From Protula sp. h YS-2021 (Eukaryota; Annelida; Polychaeta; Sabellida; Serpulidae): a DNA stretch of 64,000 bases. The DNA is taken from contig OX457031.1 in assembly GCA_949752745.1 (NCBI GenBank), positions 43,774,269 to 43,838,268 on the forward strand, given 5' to 3'. How positions within the stretch are numbered: position 1 is the stretch's first letter; each line of letters begins with the position of its first letter. Position numbers and translations under genes: made by a program. Of this stretch, positions 17,699-44,664 are shown piece by piece. The notes beneath the pieces are model-generated. The model was not told the DNA's origin. It searched no databases and saw nothing but the letters and a program-made list of their open reading frames with translations.

Positions 17699-20600
17699 CA
17701 TACAGCCTCATGCAAGCCAATATCGAACATACAGCCGGTGTCTAGCACCTTTCTTTTGTTTAAACAATGCAGCATTTTCTATATTTCACTCGCTGTATGT
17801 CTGTATTGGCGTCAGACGAGGTTGCATGGGATTTATTTCACCGTATTTTCATCGAGAAAATAAAAGAGCATGCAGCAAAATATGTTATATAGGCAAGGGG
17901 TTTTCAGAGTGGGGAATTCTCGTCACGCTGCACTTGCATATTGGGGTGCTATAATTTCTAATAAAGACAATGTGGACAATATGTGTTAGCATCGTTCGTC
18001 AACACGTGTAGAAAAGCTCATTCATACTTGCGGGATAGATTACTGTAAAAATCCCTTCTGAAGGGGAAGATAGGGGAACGAAATCTTTTGCGAAGTAAAA
18101 TTTAATTTGACAAACTTTTACTCAATGTCACAATAATACCACATCTTTTAACGTTACAAAATTGCAGCATTGATCCACATTTCAAAAATCTGCACAGAAA
18201 TCCTGGTATTTCGGCCTATCGAAGGAAATTATCTAGTTGATTTCAGAGGCTGTATTTTGTGGGGTGATCCTAACCTTGGGTTCTGATATATTCGGCATCC
18301 ACTCAACGCGTTTTCACTGATGGTTATAGAAAGCCTTTTGGCTCAAGTTTGTTTTAGTTAATGTCTAGAAATGACGTATAGACTGATAACTAGTTTGTGG
18401 GTACAAAGCAACCTATCAACATGGGAGGTCACCAAAGGGCATTGCTGCTGAGGCTCAGCAAACGCTGAATGATGTCTGCGAATCGCGTTCTAAATACTGT
18501 GCAACAGAACCAAAACTGTTTCCATTGAAAGTAGAAACACTCGGTTTTGGTTCTATGATTGCCGACTGCCAGTGTTAATAACATAAGATGACAGGTCATC
18601 TTATCATTATTGTACATACTAGCACGCTGGCACCCTCTTCCAATCAAGCCATGGCACTCTTGTATCGATTATAACCACCGCCACCACCACCACCACCACC
18701 ACCCCTCCTCCCTCTCTTCAATAAAACCGACGTTGCCATACCCCAAGAGAGGACTTTTTCGTATTGATCATTGCCAGGAAATGCCCTTCTCTTGTGACCA
18801 CTTTGGCCGTATTCATCAGATCTTTCTTGTCAAAGCGAAGACTGATGTGGTGTTTTCGCCCTAACTCGTATTTGCTGTGTTTAAAGCTTTGGTTCTTTCT
18901 GCCCAGTGCATAGCCTTTTTTTGACAGTTCACTTAATTGAATTCCGTAGCTTGTCTGGTCCACTCCTGATCGCAGTCAAATCAGCATAAAATTAATACAT
19001 TACTTTGGTATCGAGAGGCTTCAGTCTATGACATTTCACTCGGCGACATTTCATTCGGAAACATGTAATCCAGCCATATATTTATGCAGCAACTTTTCAT
19101 CTGAGTACAAGTAAACTGGGTAACACTTGTTAGAAAAATTCCGCCTTTTTAATAGGGCTAAATAAAGGGGTCATTTTAAATAAATACATTACGTAGAACG
19201 TTTGCTTCTAATCTACTTCTCTTTTACAGAAGTTTGTTTTTTTTCTTCAAAATCTCCTACGTCAACATTCCAAGCTGTCTACTAAGACGGCAAATGGGAT
19301 AACCTGGTTGTGACGTAACCGACTACCTTGTGCAGCGACAGTTCGACGCCAGAGTGCTACGTCGTAACGGTGTCGTTGCCGCCTTGAGAGCTTAACAAAA
19401 TGAATAAACAAAAGAGGCATAAAGGAAGAAAAGGGAATCACAGGCATGGGAGTACTTTAAATTAGCGCGATTTAATAACCCTGAAACAACAGGGCCTGAA
19501 CCACCAAAAGTCAACCCGTTCCCAATGCAGAAAGAGTTGCATGAAAAATTTATAGATGAGTATATCGGATTTTTTTTCAGACAGCTTCTTCACACGCACG
19601 AGTCTCCCCACTCATATTGGAGAACAACCACAGAGCTGTATGAATAACATATGACCTGATGTCAAGAGCTGTTCCAATAATGTCAATATTTGGATACCAG
19701 TCTCCAAGTATCAGAGCTGTAACGAGCATCAAATCAAGACGAGCAAATGCCTTGAGTGCAGGAGCTACTCAGAGCCAAAAAAATGGATTGTCATTAGTCT
19801 TTCCGTAATTTAAATACATTGGTTATTTTTTGCAGCCGTGTTGAAAAGGTAAATATGTCTATTTTCTAATTTGAGTGTTACTTGTTAGGCAGGCTCAAGC
19901 GTATATATTAAAGCTTAATTAAAGCGTAATTTTTTAGAAGGCGTTTGTGAAAGAAACCTTAATTACTGGCAGATCTCCACTGGCGCAAGAAGTCTGTGTT
20001 ATTTTAATGGTGAATTTAAATGTGAAAAATTATGGGGTTATCAGGCGTTTTAGTTTGGTTTCTCAATTTAAAATACAGAGGAGCTCCGAGACTCATTTTG
20101 TTCATTAGGTATTAAGTAGATTTAGGATTCAAGGAAGGGAATACTGAGTTACGAACGAATGGTATTATGTCGGGATATTGTAATGCCTTCTAAATTAATC
20201 ACACAGTCATTTGTGTTGTTAATGTAAACCAGACAGACTTCCGTTGGATAGCGAAATGATCCACTTCGAAAAACCAAAAAGAGAAATGTACTTGTTACAT
20301 TGTGTCCGAAACGGTCATGGTCTTCGAGTTAGCTGTCGGGTTTCATTTTTAGGGTCATTGGATCGAAAATGAACTTATAATTGCACTTTCTCTTTCTCTT
20401 TGCACGTTTCTTATAGTCAACTTCCGTGGAACCTCGTAGGCAACGTCTTTTAGGCCTAGAAATTGAGGTAAAAATTGCTCTGTTTCTAACAGTTTTCGAG
20501 ATAATGGTCCAACCTCCTGTTCTCGAATCTGACCGAGAAGGTCAGGGTGACCGAAATACCATTTATGTAGCATCTTTAGCCCCAAAGGATCGAAATAATG

Positions 20601-23430
20601 TTAAACTTCGGGTATGCATCCTTGACCTTGACCGATAAGGTCTTTTGGGGGCTAAAGTATCAAACTGAGCTAAATCTTTACTCATTTTCGAGATAAGTCG
20701 TCCTACTTATAAGGGAACACGAAATATTAAGCTGTCTTGACCTTTGATCTTGACCCTTTAGGTCATGAAGATCTAGAGAATGCTTTCTATCAAACGTATA
20801 TGTGTTCAAACTGAGATTTGAGTGCTTTTTCTGACCATTTTTTAATATACTGACCTCAATTTAACCTTGAGGTTGAAGGTCAAGGGAAAATACTGATTCG
20901 GTGAGATCCTGTCACCCTCTGCGAGTGCCAAACTTCCTGTGTGAAACAGAGTGGAACGAGTTTTCTGGAAACCGTCCAAATGAACAGAAGAATAAAAAAG
21001 GGAAAATCAGGCAGAAACCAGCAGAATAACGACCAACGCATTCACATTTTGAAATTTCAAAGTGAGAAACAGTAGAATCTAAACTATCCCAGATGTTTAT
21101 ATTGATAAGCTGTATATCGAAGTCTATTAAAAATGAGCAGTAGGTTTACCTATTCTTGGAAGTAATCATAGCATTTGGTATAACACGGAGATCTACCTAG
21201 TACTTGTGGGACCAAAACCCTTCACAGACCATCCGCGCAGTTAGCACGCAAGCGGAAATGAATGCCAATCTAATGGGAACAATGACTGATTCGTTTCTTA
21301 TCGCTAATGATCGTGAGTGAATTATTGACCAATGCCTATAGCAAATGGGGCCTGATATAGGATCTTGAAGCAAAAAGGGGGGTCATTTTGATCTTGCTAG
21401 TATTGACAAGTTTCAGTGCGCCATGACAGTTTAGGGTTGTTCCGGGGATTATTTTTTCCAGCGAAATAATGATTTTTGATGGGACACGAAGCCTATTGTT
21501 TTCAAACCCCCACGCATAATATTAATCAAGCTAAAGTTTTGTTTGTCCTGTGCTATTTTGCCGGCAACATCCTTCCCCCTCCACTCTCCCCCCTCCAACT
21601 CCCAAATTACAAGAAAATCGATTTAGCGCCACTAATAAATACTTAACAACTTTCAAGAATTTTTAACACCTGGGCCTGTATTCATTTTTCGGGCGTCACC
21701 CATTGACTATGAGAGCAGCGTACAGAGAACCTTACACCCCCGAACTCCTCCATCCCATCACCCATGTGTAAGCACTGCGTGAATACCGCCCTGCCATCTC
21801 CCCTCGGCTCTCTCCTCGCTCCCGGTTGGCAGTTTTCCGAACGCCCTCTTCTCTTCTGTGGCGATATTTGCACTTGTTTGTGATGAGCACATATTTGCTT
21901 CTAGCCAGCGTCACCAATATATCATGTAAGAAAGCCAGGGACCTATAGGGCACAGCAATTCTCTGTCGCTAAATATAGCTGCGCTGCTGTTACAATTTTC
22001 TTAGAAACTGTGACGCATGGAAGTGTCTCATGGAAAGGCTTGTGGAAAAAGGACAAAATGTGAAGTGTGTGCTTTGTCTGAATCACGATTTGAATTTTAA
22101 TTTAATTTGAACACGGTGCTCTATCGTCAATTCTGAAAAAAATATGCGGGGTTTATTTAATATTTTTAAAACAGGAGCCTTAAAGTTAATAATTATATGG
22201 ACTTTATCCAAAATTTGTGATAGGTAAATCATTTCCTTTTTCCTTGTCACAAGTAACTGTTTTACACTTTCTTTTATGTGTGTCTTATGAATTAAAACAC
22301 TCTGAGGATGCGACATTTTACCAACAATTTGGCATGTGTAAAAACCCCGGAAACACACCAATGGTATGTTGCAGTACGTTTGCTCAATATACGAGTCCAA
22401 ACTAAATTGTATTTACAGATTTATAGCCAGCACTGTTACAGTGTGAACTGAGGCTCGGGGTTGGCTGGGGAGGGGGGTCACTCCCATGGTTTGGTTTGAT
22501 GGGTTTTGTGGCTTTCTTCCTCAGCCAGCGATTTCTTCAAACTGAACAATTACGTCATCGATCTTTTCGAATCAAGCAAGAAGTGAGCGATTATTTTTTA
22601 ATATCTAGAAAGATAACTGTAGCTTAGAAAATTAATATACATACACAGACACACTCAAGTGACCTTTCCCAATTAAGAAATTTTAGGAGCGATCTTTTGG
22701 AATTAAGAATTTTTCGGAGGGGATCTTTTCGAATCCATAATGGATCCACGCCCACCATGTTCCTAACCAAGTGCGCACCCCCTCCTCCCCCCTCCCCCTC
22801 CATCCGCCTAGGAGCACTGAGTATTCAGAGTTTGGAAGGAAGTGATGGGCAAACGTTTTCGGATTACCCTGGCTATTGATTTTTGTTACTTGATTCATCA
22901 AACGCTTTGGTGGAAAAGCCGCCAATTAGGGACTGCGTTGGTAGCAAATGAAGGGTGTCTAAATTCTGTCTTGCATGTTTTTGTATCAAACCAGGGGCAG
23001 AGCACAGTTGTTCAGATTCTGTAATAGACTAGAAAGGGCAAATTCAGGCCACATGAAAAGCGTCGTAAATGAGGGTTGGGGAAAGTAAGGCTTTGAGTCT
23101 CGCAGACTGGGCTGCTTTGAGAATGAGTAAGGGCGTTAATGGATATGAGCTCCAAAATGTAAATTGGCTTTCGGTTTTGGCGACAGGAATGCGTTGTTCT
23201 GTTCTTAAGTACATTAATTATTTTGTTATCAGAACGCCAGTGTTTGTATTCGTTTCCTTGTAGGTGAGTTTGAGTGCGTCCGTTCGTCTGTCTGTGCTAA
23301 CCATCTGCTTGCATGGTAACGTGTTTGTGAGTTTATGCATCTGTACGTTTGTATGATTGTCGTGTGTTACATATGTGAAACAGTGTGTTTATGGTGAAGA
23401 ATGAAAGATATGCTTTCTTTTAAATTTTAG
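17699..23430. other. Intergenic DNA upstream of the MFSD6-type gene
   Basis: No convincing gene. Includes a short (CAC)n tract at about 18676-18703, a solo motif resembling the 767-bp element (GGCGACATTTCATTCGG near 19050), and a region 20400-20900 with repeated TGACCTTGACC-type words. A 3' splice site (TTTAAATTTTAG) at 23430 shows that a 5' untranslated exon lies somewhere upstream. Confidence 0.5.
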
Positions 23431-23446
23431 GTCAAACACAGATTGA

Positions 23447-36355
<12,909 letters not shown>

Positions 36356-36529
36356 CCAGTGACGTCACTGGCTACGTCATCATGACATTGACTATAGTAC
36401 ACATGTGTATATGATGTATTCCGCTGTTACTTGTTCCATTTTAGGTGGCTGTTAAATACTGTGTATTTTCATTTCCCTAGCTTGTCATGCTAAAAAAATC
36501 TCAAGTTCATAACACTGCTGATTTGCAAG

Positions 36530-36850
36530 TTAGCGGCGAGTAAATCAGCTAGTAAATCACCAAGTAAATATGAGTAAATCAACGAGCAAATTACATAATA
36601 AATCAGCTAGCAAACCAGCCAGTTAACCAGGCAGTAAATCACAGCAAATCAGCCAGTAAATCATCGAATAAATCAGCCAGTTAATCAACCAGTTATCACA
36701 CAGTAAATCAGAGAGTAAATCAACGAGCAAGTCAGTAAATCAGTGAGTAAATCAGCAGTTACTCAGCCAGTTAATCAGGCATTAAATCAGCGAATGAATC
36801 ACTGAGCAAATCAGCCAGTTAATCAGGCAGTAAATCAGCGAGTAAATAGT
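36530..36850. repeat. Degenerate AGTAAATCAGCC short tandem repeat, 3' UTR/downstream
   Basis: More than 20 imperfect copies of a roughly 12-16 nt unit (AGTAAATCAGCGAGTAAATC and variants) just after the MFSD6-type stop codon. Probably within its 3' UTR. Confidence 0.8.
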
Positions 36851-37405
36851 CAATATCTGCTAATTATCATTCACCTAAACTGTACATTTCAGTGAATTTC
36901 TCGCTTTGCATGAAAGCAAACCACATTACATTATTTAATTTTAAATGGAAATAATCCCTTCTAGCGATGAAAACTGGCGGTATTGTAAAGGAGGGGTGGA
37001 GACTGGGGCAGATTAACAAACTCATTTATTCACATACCCTGGTGAGCAATTCGTAGTGTTTTTTTTTTCTCTTTGTTATTGTTGACTATAACCGCTAATG
37101 CTATGTTAAGGTCAAAGTTAAGAAAGCTTGAGCTAAAGGCTATGAACGCCGGAGTTAAAACTTATGAACAGTCCAACGAAAAAATCCATAACATATGGGA
37201 CTTAAAAACTATAAACGCATCATTTCAGTTGCTATGAAATGCATGAATGAATAGCTATGTACTGGTGAGTTAATAAAAACTATAATCACACGTGCACGAA
37301 AGTTCCGAAGGATGGTAGTATATGGCTATGAAAGTATGGTTAAAAAATTGAAACAAATGACGTTGCTATACCACGAATCAGTGTCTATGAACTGGCGAGT
37401 TAAAA

Positions 37406-37511
<106 letters not shown>

Positions 37512-37853
37512 TTACGATCTGTAAGCGCGGGTGAATAAATTAAAACAATTGACGTCATTATACCCCATAAAACTCGCTTTTATTAGCAAGAGGTAAATGT
37601 ACTAGAAAGTGATCAATGTAGATCCTAACTGTGTCATTTCAGTGTGTTAAGCTATAGACCATATCGATACCACAGTAGTATCTATAAACATGTGTTAGTT
37701 TATAAATTATTGTATGAAGAGTAATTCCTTCTAATGACTTAGACAAGTAGAGTCTCTATGCAGTGAATAGTATTACTAACCGTGAGCTTTGTGCATGTAT
37801 TGTTTGTTATGTTGTTGTTTTACTCATTGTTCATTTGACATAGGAAAATAACG

Positions 37854-37874
37854 AATAAAGCATAATAAAATTTC
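37854..37874 (+). terminator. Candidate polyadenylation signals of the MFSD6-type gene
   Basis: AATAAAG at 37854 and AATAAAA about 10 nt further, followed by a T-rich stretch. The distance from the stop codon (1.5 kb) is plausible, but nearer weak signals cannot be excluded. Confidence 0.4.
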
Positions 37875-38210
37875 GTTTTTTTTTCAATATTTATAGGTGT
37901 GTTTTTATATGCAATGCCATTAACACAGGCAGAAATTTTCTCGAGTTTTTTTTTCAACAATTCAATAACTAATACCTCGTTTCAATAAAGATAAAGAGTG
38001 ATGGCACTTCTAGGATCATAAATATCACAAATACTTTCCCAACTTATAAAGTTGTTGTCATTGTCATTTTGAAATTGTACAATATATTTAACAGCTCTGA
38101 GGGGTTTGGCACAGGATGCATTCTACAAATAGAACATTCTTCAATCATAAGCAGCTATCACAACCATCTTCATTCTCCAAAGACTTATAGAACAACACAT
38201 ACGAAAGGAA

Positions 38211-39307
38211 TGCCGGATAAAATGTCGATGGTCAAAATGTCGATGGTCAAAATGTCGATAACAGCAAAAAACGGACAAAATGTCGACTAACTAATTTTTG
38301 CGGTTATGAAGCAGACATATATGTTAACAATCTTTATAATTGAACTTAATCAGTTCTATGATTAATTAGTCCGTGATGTGGTCAAATATACCGTTATTTA
38401 TAAACACTATCCGCTACAAACGTAAACAGTATTAATAAAATGCAACTTACAATTGCGTCGTTATTTTGCCCCACACTGAAGTCTAAACGATAGATAAGGC
38501 CTAAGACCACAATTAATTTACTTATATGTTTCTTTATAGAATTTCAAAATCTGACTTCTTCTACAGCATTGCTGGCTAATCAAGCTTTATTACATCCTTC
38601 AAACTAACCCTTGTGAAGGCAAAAAACACCAAAATATTGGGGGGTTGACCAATTGGATTTTTTGCTATCTCGCATCAAACAGGGGCACCCATGGATCTCG
38701 AGGTCGCTCGATCACATGAATAAATTACTGAACTTTGACGTCATATTTCTCAAAAACAATACGCTTGATTGCAAGGAGTTTAAGCATGTCTCTAGTACAA
38801 CCCTTTGGGAACATAAGCATGCCACAAGTTTATTACTGATTGCCCGGAACAATCATAACATTATCGAAAAAGTACAGCTGCCATGCTTATAGTCTTCCTG
38901 TTATTGGGCAATGAAGACGGAAGTAATTGTGGTCTTGTTCCATAAAGTGGGGCCAAAACACAGTTCACAACTTAAAGACTTTAAATGAATACTGCTTGCC
39001 ATCTACCAACATGAATCCAGAATTGCTGCTGGCTAGAGGGGCTAGACGCAGTGTACTGAAATGGCAAGAGTACCTTTGTAAACATTGCGTTTCTCCTTAA
39101 TTCCATTCAACTCGTGAAGGGAACACAACTCCTGGTCAACAACAACAGTCGACCAAATTGCTTTTATGCGTCGACGTTTTGACAGTGGTTGTCAACGACA
39201 CACTTCCCAGTAATACTTGTTTTGGAAGGTGGTCAACATTTTATCCGCTATTACACTTGTCGGCGTTAATGCGTCGGCGTTTTGACCGTCGACGTTTTGC
39301 CCGGACA
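38211..39307. mobile_element. 1.1-kb inverted-repeat element with tandem GTCGA(T/C)GGTCAAAA motifs
   Basis: The left end TGCCGGATAAAATGTCGATG and the reverse complement of the right end (TGTCCGGGCAAAACGTCGAC) match well, each continuing as repeats of GTCAAAA(T/C)GTCGA. No clear target duplication and no coding capacity. Confidence 0.65.
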
Positions 39308-39805
39308 CTGTATGGAATCACACAAGGAAATACTACAAATAGAAACATTTAAAAATATCATATCTTCCTCATAATGACGTTTTAAAACGTATTGTGTGGT
39401 TCACGCTCACGAAACATGGATCATGCATTAAGTTAGTGTGGATAATTTAGCAATCAAAGCGGGAATTTAGCGCAAATTCTTTGCATTTTTATTGGTAGAA
39501 ATTAAGCATTTATGATTCTGCGAGGAAATAGCAATAATGTTCTTTTATTTAGAAAGTGTATTGGTTTTAGTTCATGTTAGTTGTGGCATGAAATATAAGT
39601 CAATTTTTTCTTGTTCTTTACAGAAAAGATTCACTTTAAAAGCAATGAACTCTGTTGCCAGTCAACTTTAACCTGCACGAAAATAATAGAAATCGCCATT
39701 CGGGAAATATAGATGTTTATCATATTTTCCAGTTATGGTTTGGTTTATGCACAAGACAACATTTTCTGCAAGTCAGCTGATGTGTTACCAAAAACACATT
39801 GCGAC

Positions 39806-39850
39806 TGAATACACGAAAAGGCGCTTGGCGAAAAGTCGGGATACCATTGT
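39806..39850. repeat. Solo terminal repeat related to the 767-bp element
   Basis: GGCGAAAAGTCGGGATACC is the near complement of the left end of the element at 16924 (GGTATCCCGACTTTTCG). No matching partner was seen to the left, so this is an orphan end. Confidence 0.5.
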
Positions 39851-41599
39851 GAATGCTCTCTTGATCCGGCACAAAAAATATGTTAAGATCACTTGAAGTT
39901 CAGAAACGAAATTTAAACAATATATCATAGTTGTTTTTAGAAACGGAACAGTTTTAAAACTTAATCTCTCTGCTGTATAAAGATAGTACATCCGCTTAAG
40001 CGCATAGTTTAATGTTTGTTTATAGAAATTCTACAATATGTAAATATGCAATGTTCATTACATATCTGTTCTGGAAATATTTTATGTCCAAGCAAAGGGA
40101 GGGTGGAGATAACAAAATGCACATAAGTTGCTGGTACTGTTTAACATTAAAATGATAAGCCTTGATACATTTAATTGCATTAATATTGCTGTTAAAGCAT
40201 TGTTATCGGACTGATGTATCCTTCGTGTTATACAGCCACCTTGTACCGTAAATATACCGATTGTGCTCGTTTTTGCATTAAAACTCCCACCACGGACATG
40301 AAGTGCATGTGTCCTCTATGGCTCCACAAATCTGTCTTACAATTCTAATTTTGTATTTCCGAGACGGAATTTCCGATCCCACAACAGTCCGATTCCAATG
40401 GAATATAGCTTATATCATCAATTTATAAATATCACGAACCTGAATTGTGGCTGAACGGTCATGTGAGATTATGTATAAGTTGTTGAGAACCAGTCCCATC
40501 GAAAACACAACATTTGCTCATACATTCCTTCAGTTTGAATATTTTTATATTAAAGAAATCTGATCTTTCGTTTTCGAAGTGAGAAGCGGAACCCTGATGT
40601 GCATTTCAACCTTATCATAAAAATACTTTTGAATTAAGTCTCATAACAGTGGTTGAGTGGTCAAGGAGAAGTGATACGTTTGTGGTAATCGTAAAATAAG
40701 TCGTCAAGTTGCCTGTTATGTCCAGGGTTTCTTCTTGTCAGCACTAAGAGTGTAGACTAAACCTGCACACCGGCAGTAACGTACCTAATGTATTTTTTAT
40801 AATGATATAAATACTTCCTGTTTGAATTTATTTGGTTGTTTTACCATGCGCTTTTTTGTAAATTGTAAATTGCTTGTATAGCCCTTAATCTAAAAAAGCT
40901 AAAAATCGTCATGAATCCGTGACATAACGCTCGATCACATAACGTCCGAAAAACAGTGCAGGGTGCGCCATTTGGACGGATTTTTATTCATCTTTTTTTA
41001 CAATTTTCTTTAAAGTAAATCACACTGCATTTAAATGTGACCAATCTGAACGAAACGCTGTACACTTTACCGTCCAGAACTCATCTGAACACGAGATATG
41101 TTCCTGCAGCCAACTCATCTGGTTTTCCTTTATTTACGTTTTATGATTTCCATCTTGTAGTTGAAGTGTAATGTTTTAGCAAAAACAACTTCCATTTTAT
41201 ACTAAAGTTTTGACATCGAAGCATCAAGGGATCAAGTAGGAGATTATTAGCGACTCGTGTAATCGCAGTGGGTGGTGGGCACACTGACTCCGTGGATTAA
41301 ATATCTTTTTGATCCGAATCAGCGTGGCGGAACTCCGGAGCTGACATTAAATGGTATATGAGCGCCTCATGAATGGCAGCCACGAAAATTTGAGCTCAAT
41401 AATTAATATGATTTTTAACTTGAATAACTCCAACAAAACATGAACACTTTTAGCTTATATTAAATTATACTGAATATACTGGATAGCTTTTAAAAAGCGA
41501 AATTTAAAGCACATACCTTTTAGGATTCATACCGTATGTAAATGAAAAAAGAACAGTTAATATTAGTAATCTTATCCCAATATCTGTCCGTGACAGGTA

Positions 41600-44410
41600 A
41601 ATTAATAATGGAGTTTTAGCCACAATCAATGCTAGGTCCCTCCGCAAAAACTTGAACCATATTAAGCATTTAGTGTTACATGATATATTAACAGTTACTA
41701 AAACGTGGTTACGCGAACGAGACTATTATGAAACCGTCGAAATATGTCCCCTCGGTATCACTTTTTTCGTGAAGATCGTAAGTTTAAATCTGGTGGTGGT
41801 GTAGCTATTTCATGCCGTGATGGACTAAAATCGAAAAGTGCAATACGAAACCATTTGAATCATTTCAAAATCTGACAGTGTCCGTAACATCGGGTAATGT
41901 TACCGGGAAAATAATCTCCATTTACCAACCCCCTTCTTCGTCCATTTTAATATTTTTGGATGAATTTGTATCTCTTATAGAAGACACAGTTCTCTGTGGA
42001 TTTTCAATCATTTTTGGCTCGTGATTTTAATATCCGTTATGATAATGGATTAACAAACACACAAAAATTTTTATAAACGTTCTAGATGCTTTCGGTTTAA
42101 GTCAAAATGTGCAGAAGCCAACGCATATCAAGGGTCATATTTTAGATTTTATCATAACGAGATCCTCAGTTTCTGAAGCCGTTATAGGGGACCTTGTAAC
42201 AGAGCATCACTTGGTCAAATGTCGCCTATCTGTGCCTATTCAGAAGGAAATAAAATGCGAAATATCTTTTCACAATACAAAATGAATTAATATAGAGGAA
42301 TTCAAAAAGACATAAGTCAAATCAAGTGAATTTTGAGAACCTCGGTCCAGATGAACTTGTAGATTTATATGGTATAGAACTCAAAACACTCATGCGTCAG
42401 TCACAAATCGGTGCATAAGAATTCACAAACGAGAGCCTTGGTGTAATGAATCAATACTAGATGCACGTAGGGGTTATGCGAGCTGCTGAGCGCAAATGGA
42501 GTAAATCTCGATCTTAATACGTTTAAGAATAAAAAGACCTCTTTCACTCAAAATCTCAACAATGCAAAAATACAATTCTACAGTGAACTAATTAATAAAA
42601 ATGTTTGGGATTCAAAAACGTTGTTTCGGAACATGAACGAAATTATGCAAAGAAAGAAGAGCAACCCTTTACCAGATGATACCAGTGCCAAAGATTTAGC
42701 AAATTTGTTTTGTGACTATTTCCAAACCAAAATACAAAACATTCGAAACAACTTTGACTCCTCTTGCGATGAACAAGCATTAGAAAATGATGGAATAAAA
42801 AACATAGGAAAACGTTTCTCGGTCTTTAGTGAAATCAGGGATGATTATACCCTTAAACACATTAAGTGTTCACCAAATACAGCTTGTGTGTTGGATCCGA
42901 TTGAAGCTGAATTTTTAAAGTTAAGTGGTACCGAGTTTGCCCCTTTGCTGAACCAAATCATGAATTTATCTCTAAAAACTGCAACAGTGGTTAAAGCGTT
43001 TAAAGGTGCTATAGTGCGACCTTTGATGAAAAAACCTGACCCCGAAAACTGCTTGAAAAATTACAGACCCGTCTCCAATCTCAGCTTTGTTATCAAGCTG
43101 TTGAGAAGAGTAGCTGGCGAACAAATATCTAAACATTTGGAAAGTAGTGAACTCCGTGAAAAGCTACAATAAGCATACAAGAAAAAACACTCAACCGAAA
43201 CGGCCCTCATCAAAGTGCTGGATGAAATCCTACTTAACTTGGATTAGCCCGACCTTGCAGTCATGGTGTCCCCCTTGACTTGTCGGCTGTCTTCGACACC
43301 GTCAAACACAGCACACCACAGAAGAGGCTGGAAAATATGTTTGATATCGAAGACATGGCGTTATCGTGGTTAAGATCATACCTCCAAAATAGGTCCATAA
43401 CTGTTTACGTGAACGGTCAATACTTAGAACCAGCTGATCTGGATGTCTCGGTTCCCCAAGGTTCAATACTGGGACCACGTTTGTATTCAGACTATACACA
43501 ACCTCTTGGGCAATTAATGCAGATCCTGCTCCTTCTTTTTCATCTATATGTGGGCGATACACAGCTAATCACACCCACCAACTCACACCTCTGTCATGCC
43601 ATTTCGAGGCAGCGGAAGACCTTGTAAATGGAATTCGCCAGATTAACTGTTGGATGAACAGTAATAAGCTAATACTCAATCCCGCAAAAACAGAATTTCT
43701 CATTATTTCGAGCTTTAAAAACGGGCATAAAATTGAAATAAACAGTCTTGACCTTCTTGATGCTTTGATCCCGTTGTCTGAAAGCGCTACGGACTTGGGT
43801 GTCATTATTGACTCATCACTTGATCTCGAAGCTCACATAAACTAAATCTTTCAAACGTGTTATTTTTACCTGTCCTGGATTAAGAAAATTCGTCACTGTT
43901 TGACTTTTGAAGCCTGTAAAACTGCATTGTTTAGTGATCACACGTTTTGATCACTGTAATTGTGTATTAGTTGGGTTACCCAAGGTTCGATTGGACAAAT
44001 TACAACGTGTTATGAATGTCGCTGCGCATTTTATGATCGGTATTCCTCGAGATGGAAGTATTAGTCAGGCGTAAAGGAGTTACACTGGCCACCAGTCTAC
44101 TATCGCATTCAGTTTAAACTTTCAAAGCCCTAAACAGTGATAGCCCTAATTACATGTCTGAATTGCTTCAGCAATACGAACCGACACGGCGGTTGAGATC
44201 ACAAGGACAAAAATTGCTAACTCTCCCAAATTGTCGAAGTCAGTGCGGTAAAAGGGCATTCAGTGTTGCTGCACCGAGTAACTGGAATGCCCTACCGTTT
44301 GATCTAAGGAATTCGAAATTCCAGTCAGAGTTCAGAAAAAATTAAAGACCCACCTTTTTAGACTCTTTTGTGGCCCATAGTTGTATGTGCTTTACAAATG
44401 ACACTAATAA
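41600..44410 (+). pseudogene. Decayed non-LTR retrotransposon ORF2 (CR1/L2-like)
   Basis: Pieces in order across several frames: AP-type endonuclease (INARSLRKNLNHIKHL near 41625; a DFN-type motif near 42025; HILDFIITRSS near 42135), a linker frame 42621-43172 ending in YRPVSNLSFVIKLL (reverse transcriptase blocks 1-2), then 43280-43627 with LSAVFDTV and VPQGSILGP, and YVGDTQL where the active YxDD should be. Later blocks reach APSNWNALPFDLRNS near 44270-44315. Stops and shifts occur throughout and the catalytic Asp pair is mutated, so it is dead. Clade by general resemblance only. Confidence 0.85.
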
Positions 44411-44412
44411 TA

Positions 44413-44485
<73 letters not shown>
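44411..44485 (+). repeat. (ATG)n tail of the LINE
   Basis: AATAATAATG followed by about 24 TGA/ATG trinucleotides directly after the ORF2 end, the kind of microsatellite tail seen on CR1/L2-type elements. Confidence 0.9.
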
Positions 44486-44486
<1 letters not shown>

Positions 44487-44664
44487 AAGGATAGCCTTTT
44501 ACGTCTTTTGAACAGAGTGACGCTAACTAAGTTTGGAGCAATACATTGAAAACAAAAAAAAAAAAAAAGAAAAGGGGCAAGTAAGAAAAGGGGAAGCAAA
44601 GATTGGTCGAAATGTCGCACCCTTCACTTCTTTTCGGACGTTATGTCGTTATGTCGGAATACCG

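Larger units (their letters stand above)
40925..44664. mobile_element. Inverted-repeat element (ACATAACGTCCGAAAA ends) carrying a nested LINE
   Basis: The left arm near 40925-40980 contains ACATAACGTCCGAAAA and AGGGTGCG; the right arm near 44606-44664 holds the same words inverted, with a CATAACG repeat. About 45 of 55 positions agree. Flanking ATCGTCAT (left) and TTCGTCAT (right) may be a mutated 8-bp target duplication. The interior is mostly the decayed retrotransposon at 41.6-44.5 kb. Confidence 0.55.

Noticed and set aside
36530..36850. Regularly spaced short repeats as a CRISPR array
   Set aside because: Units are 12-16 nt, degenerate, without unique spacers, in a eukaryotic 3' region.
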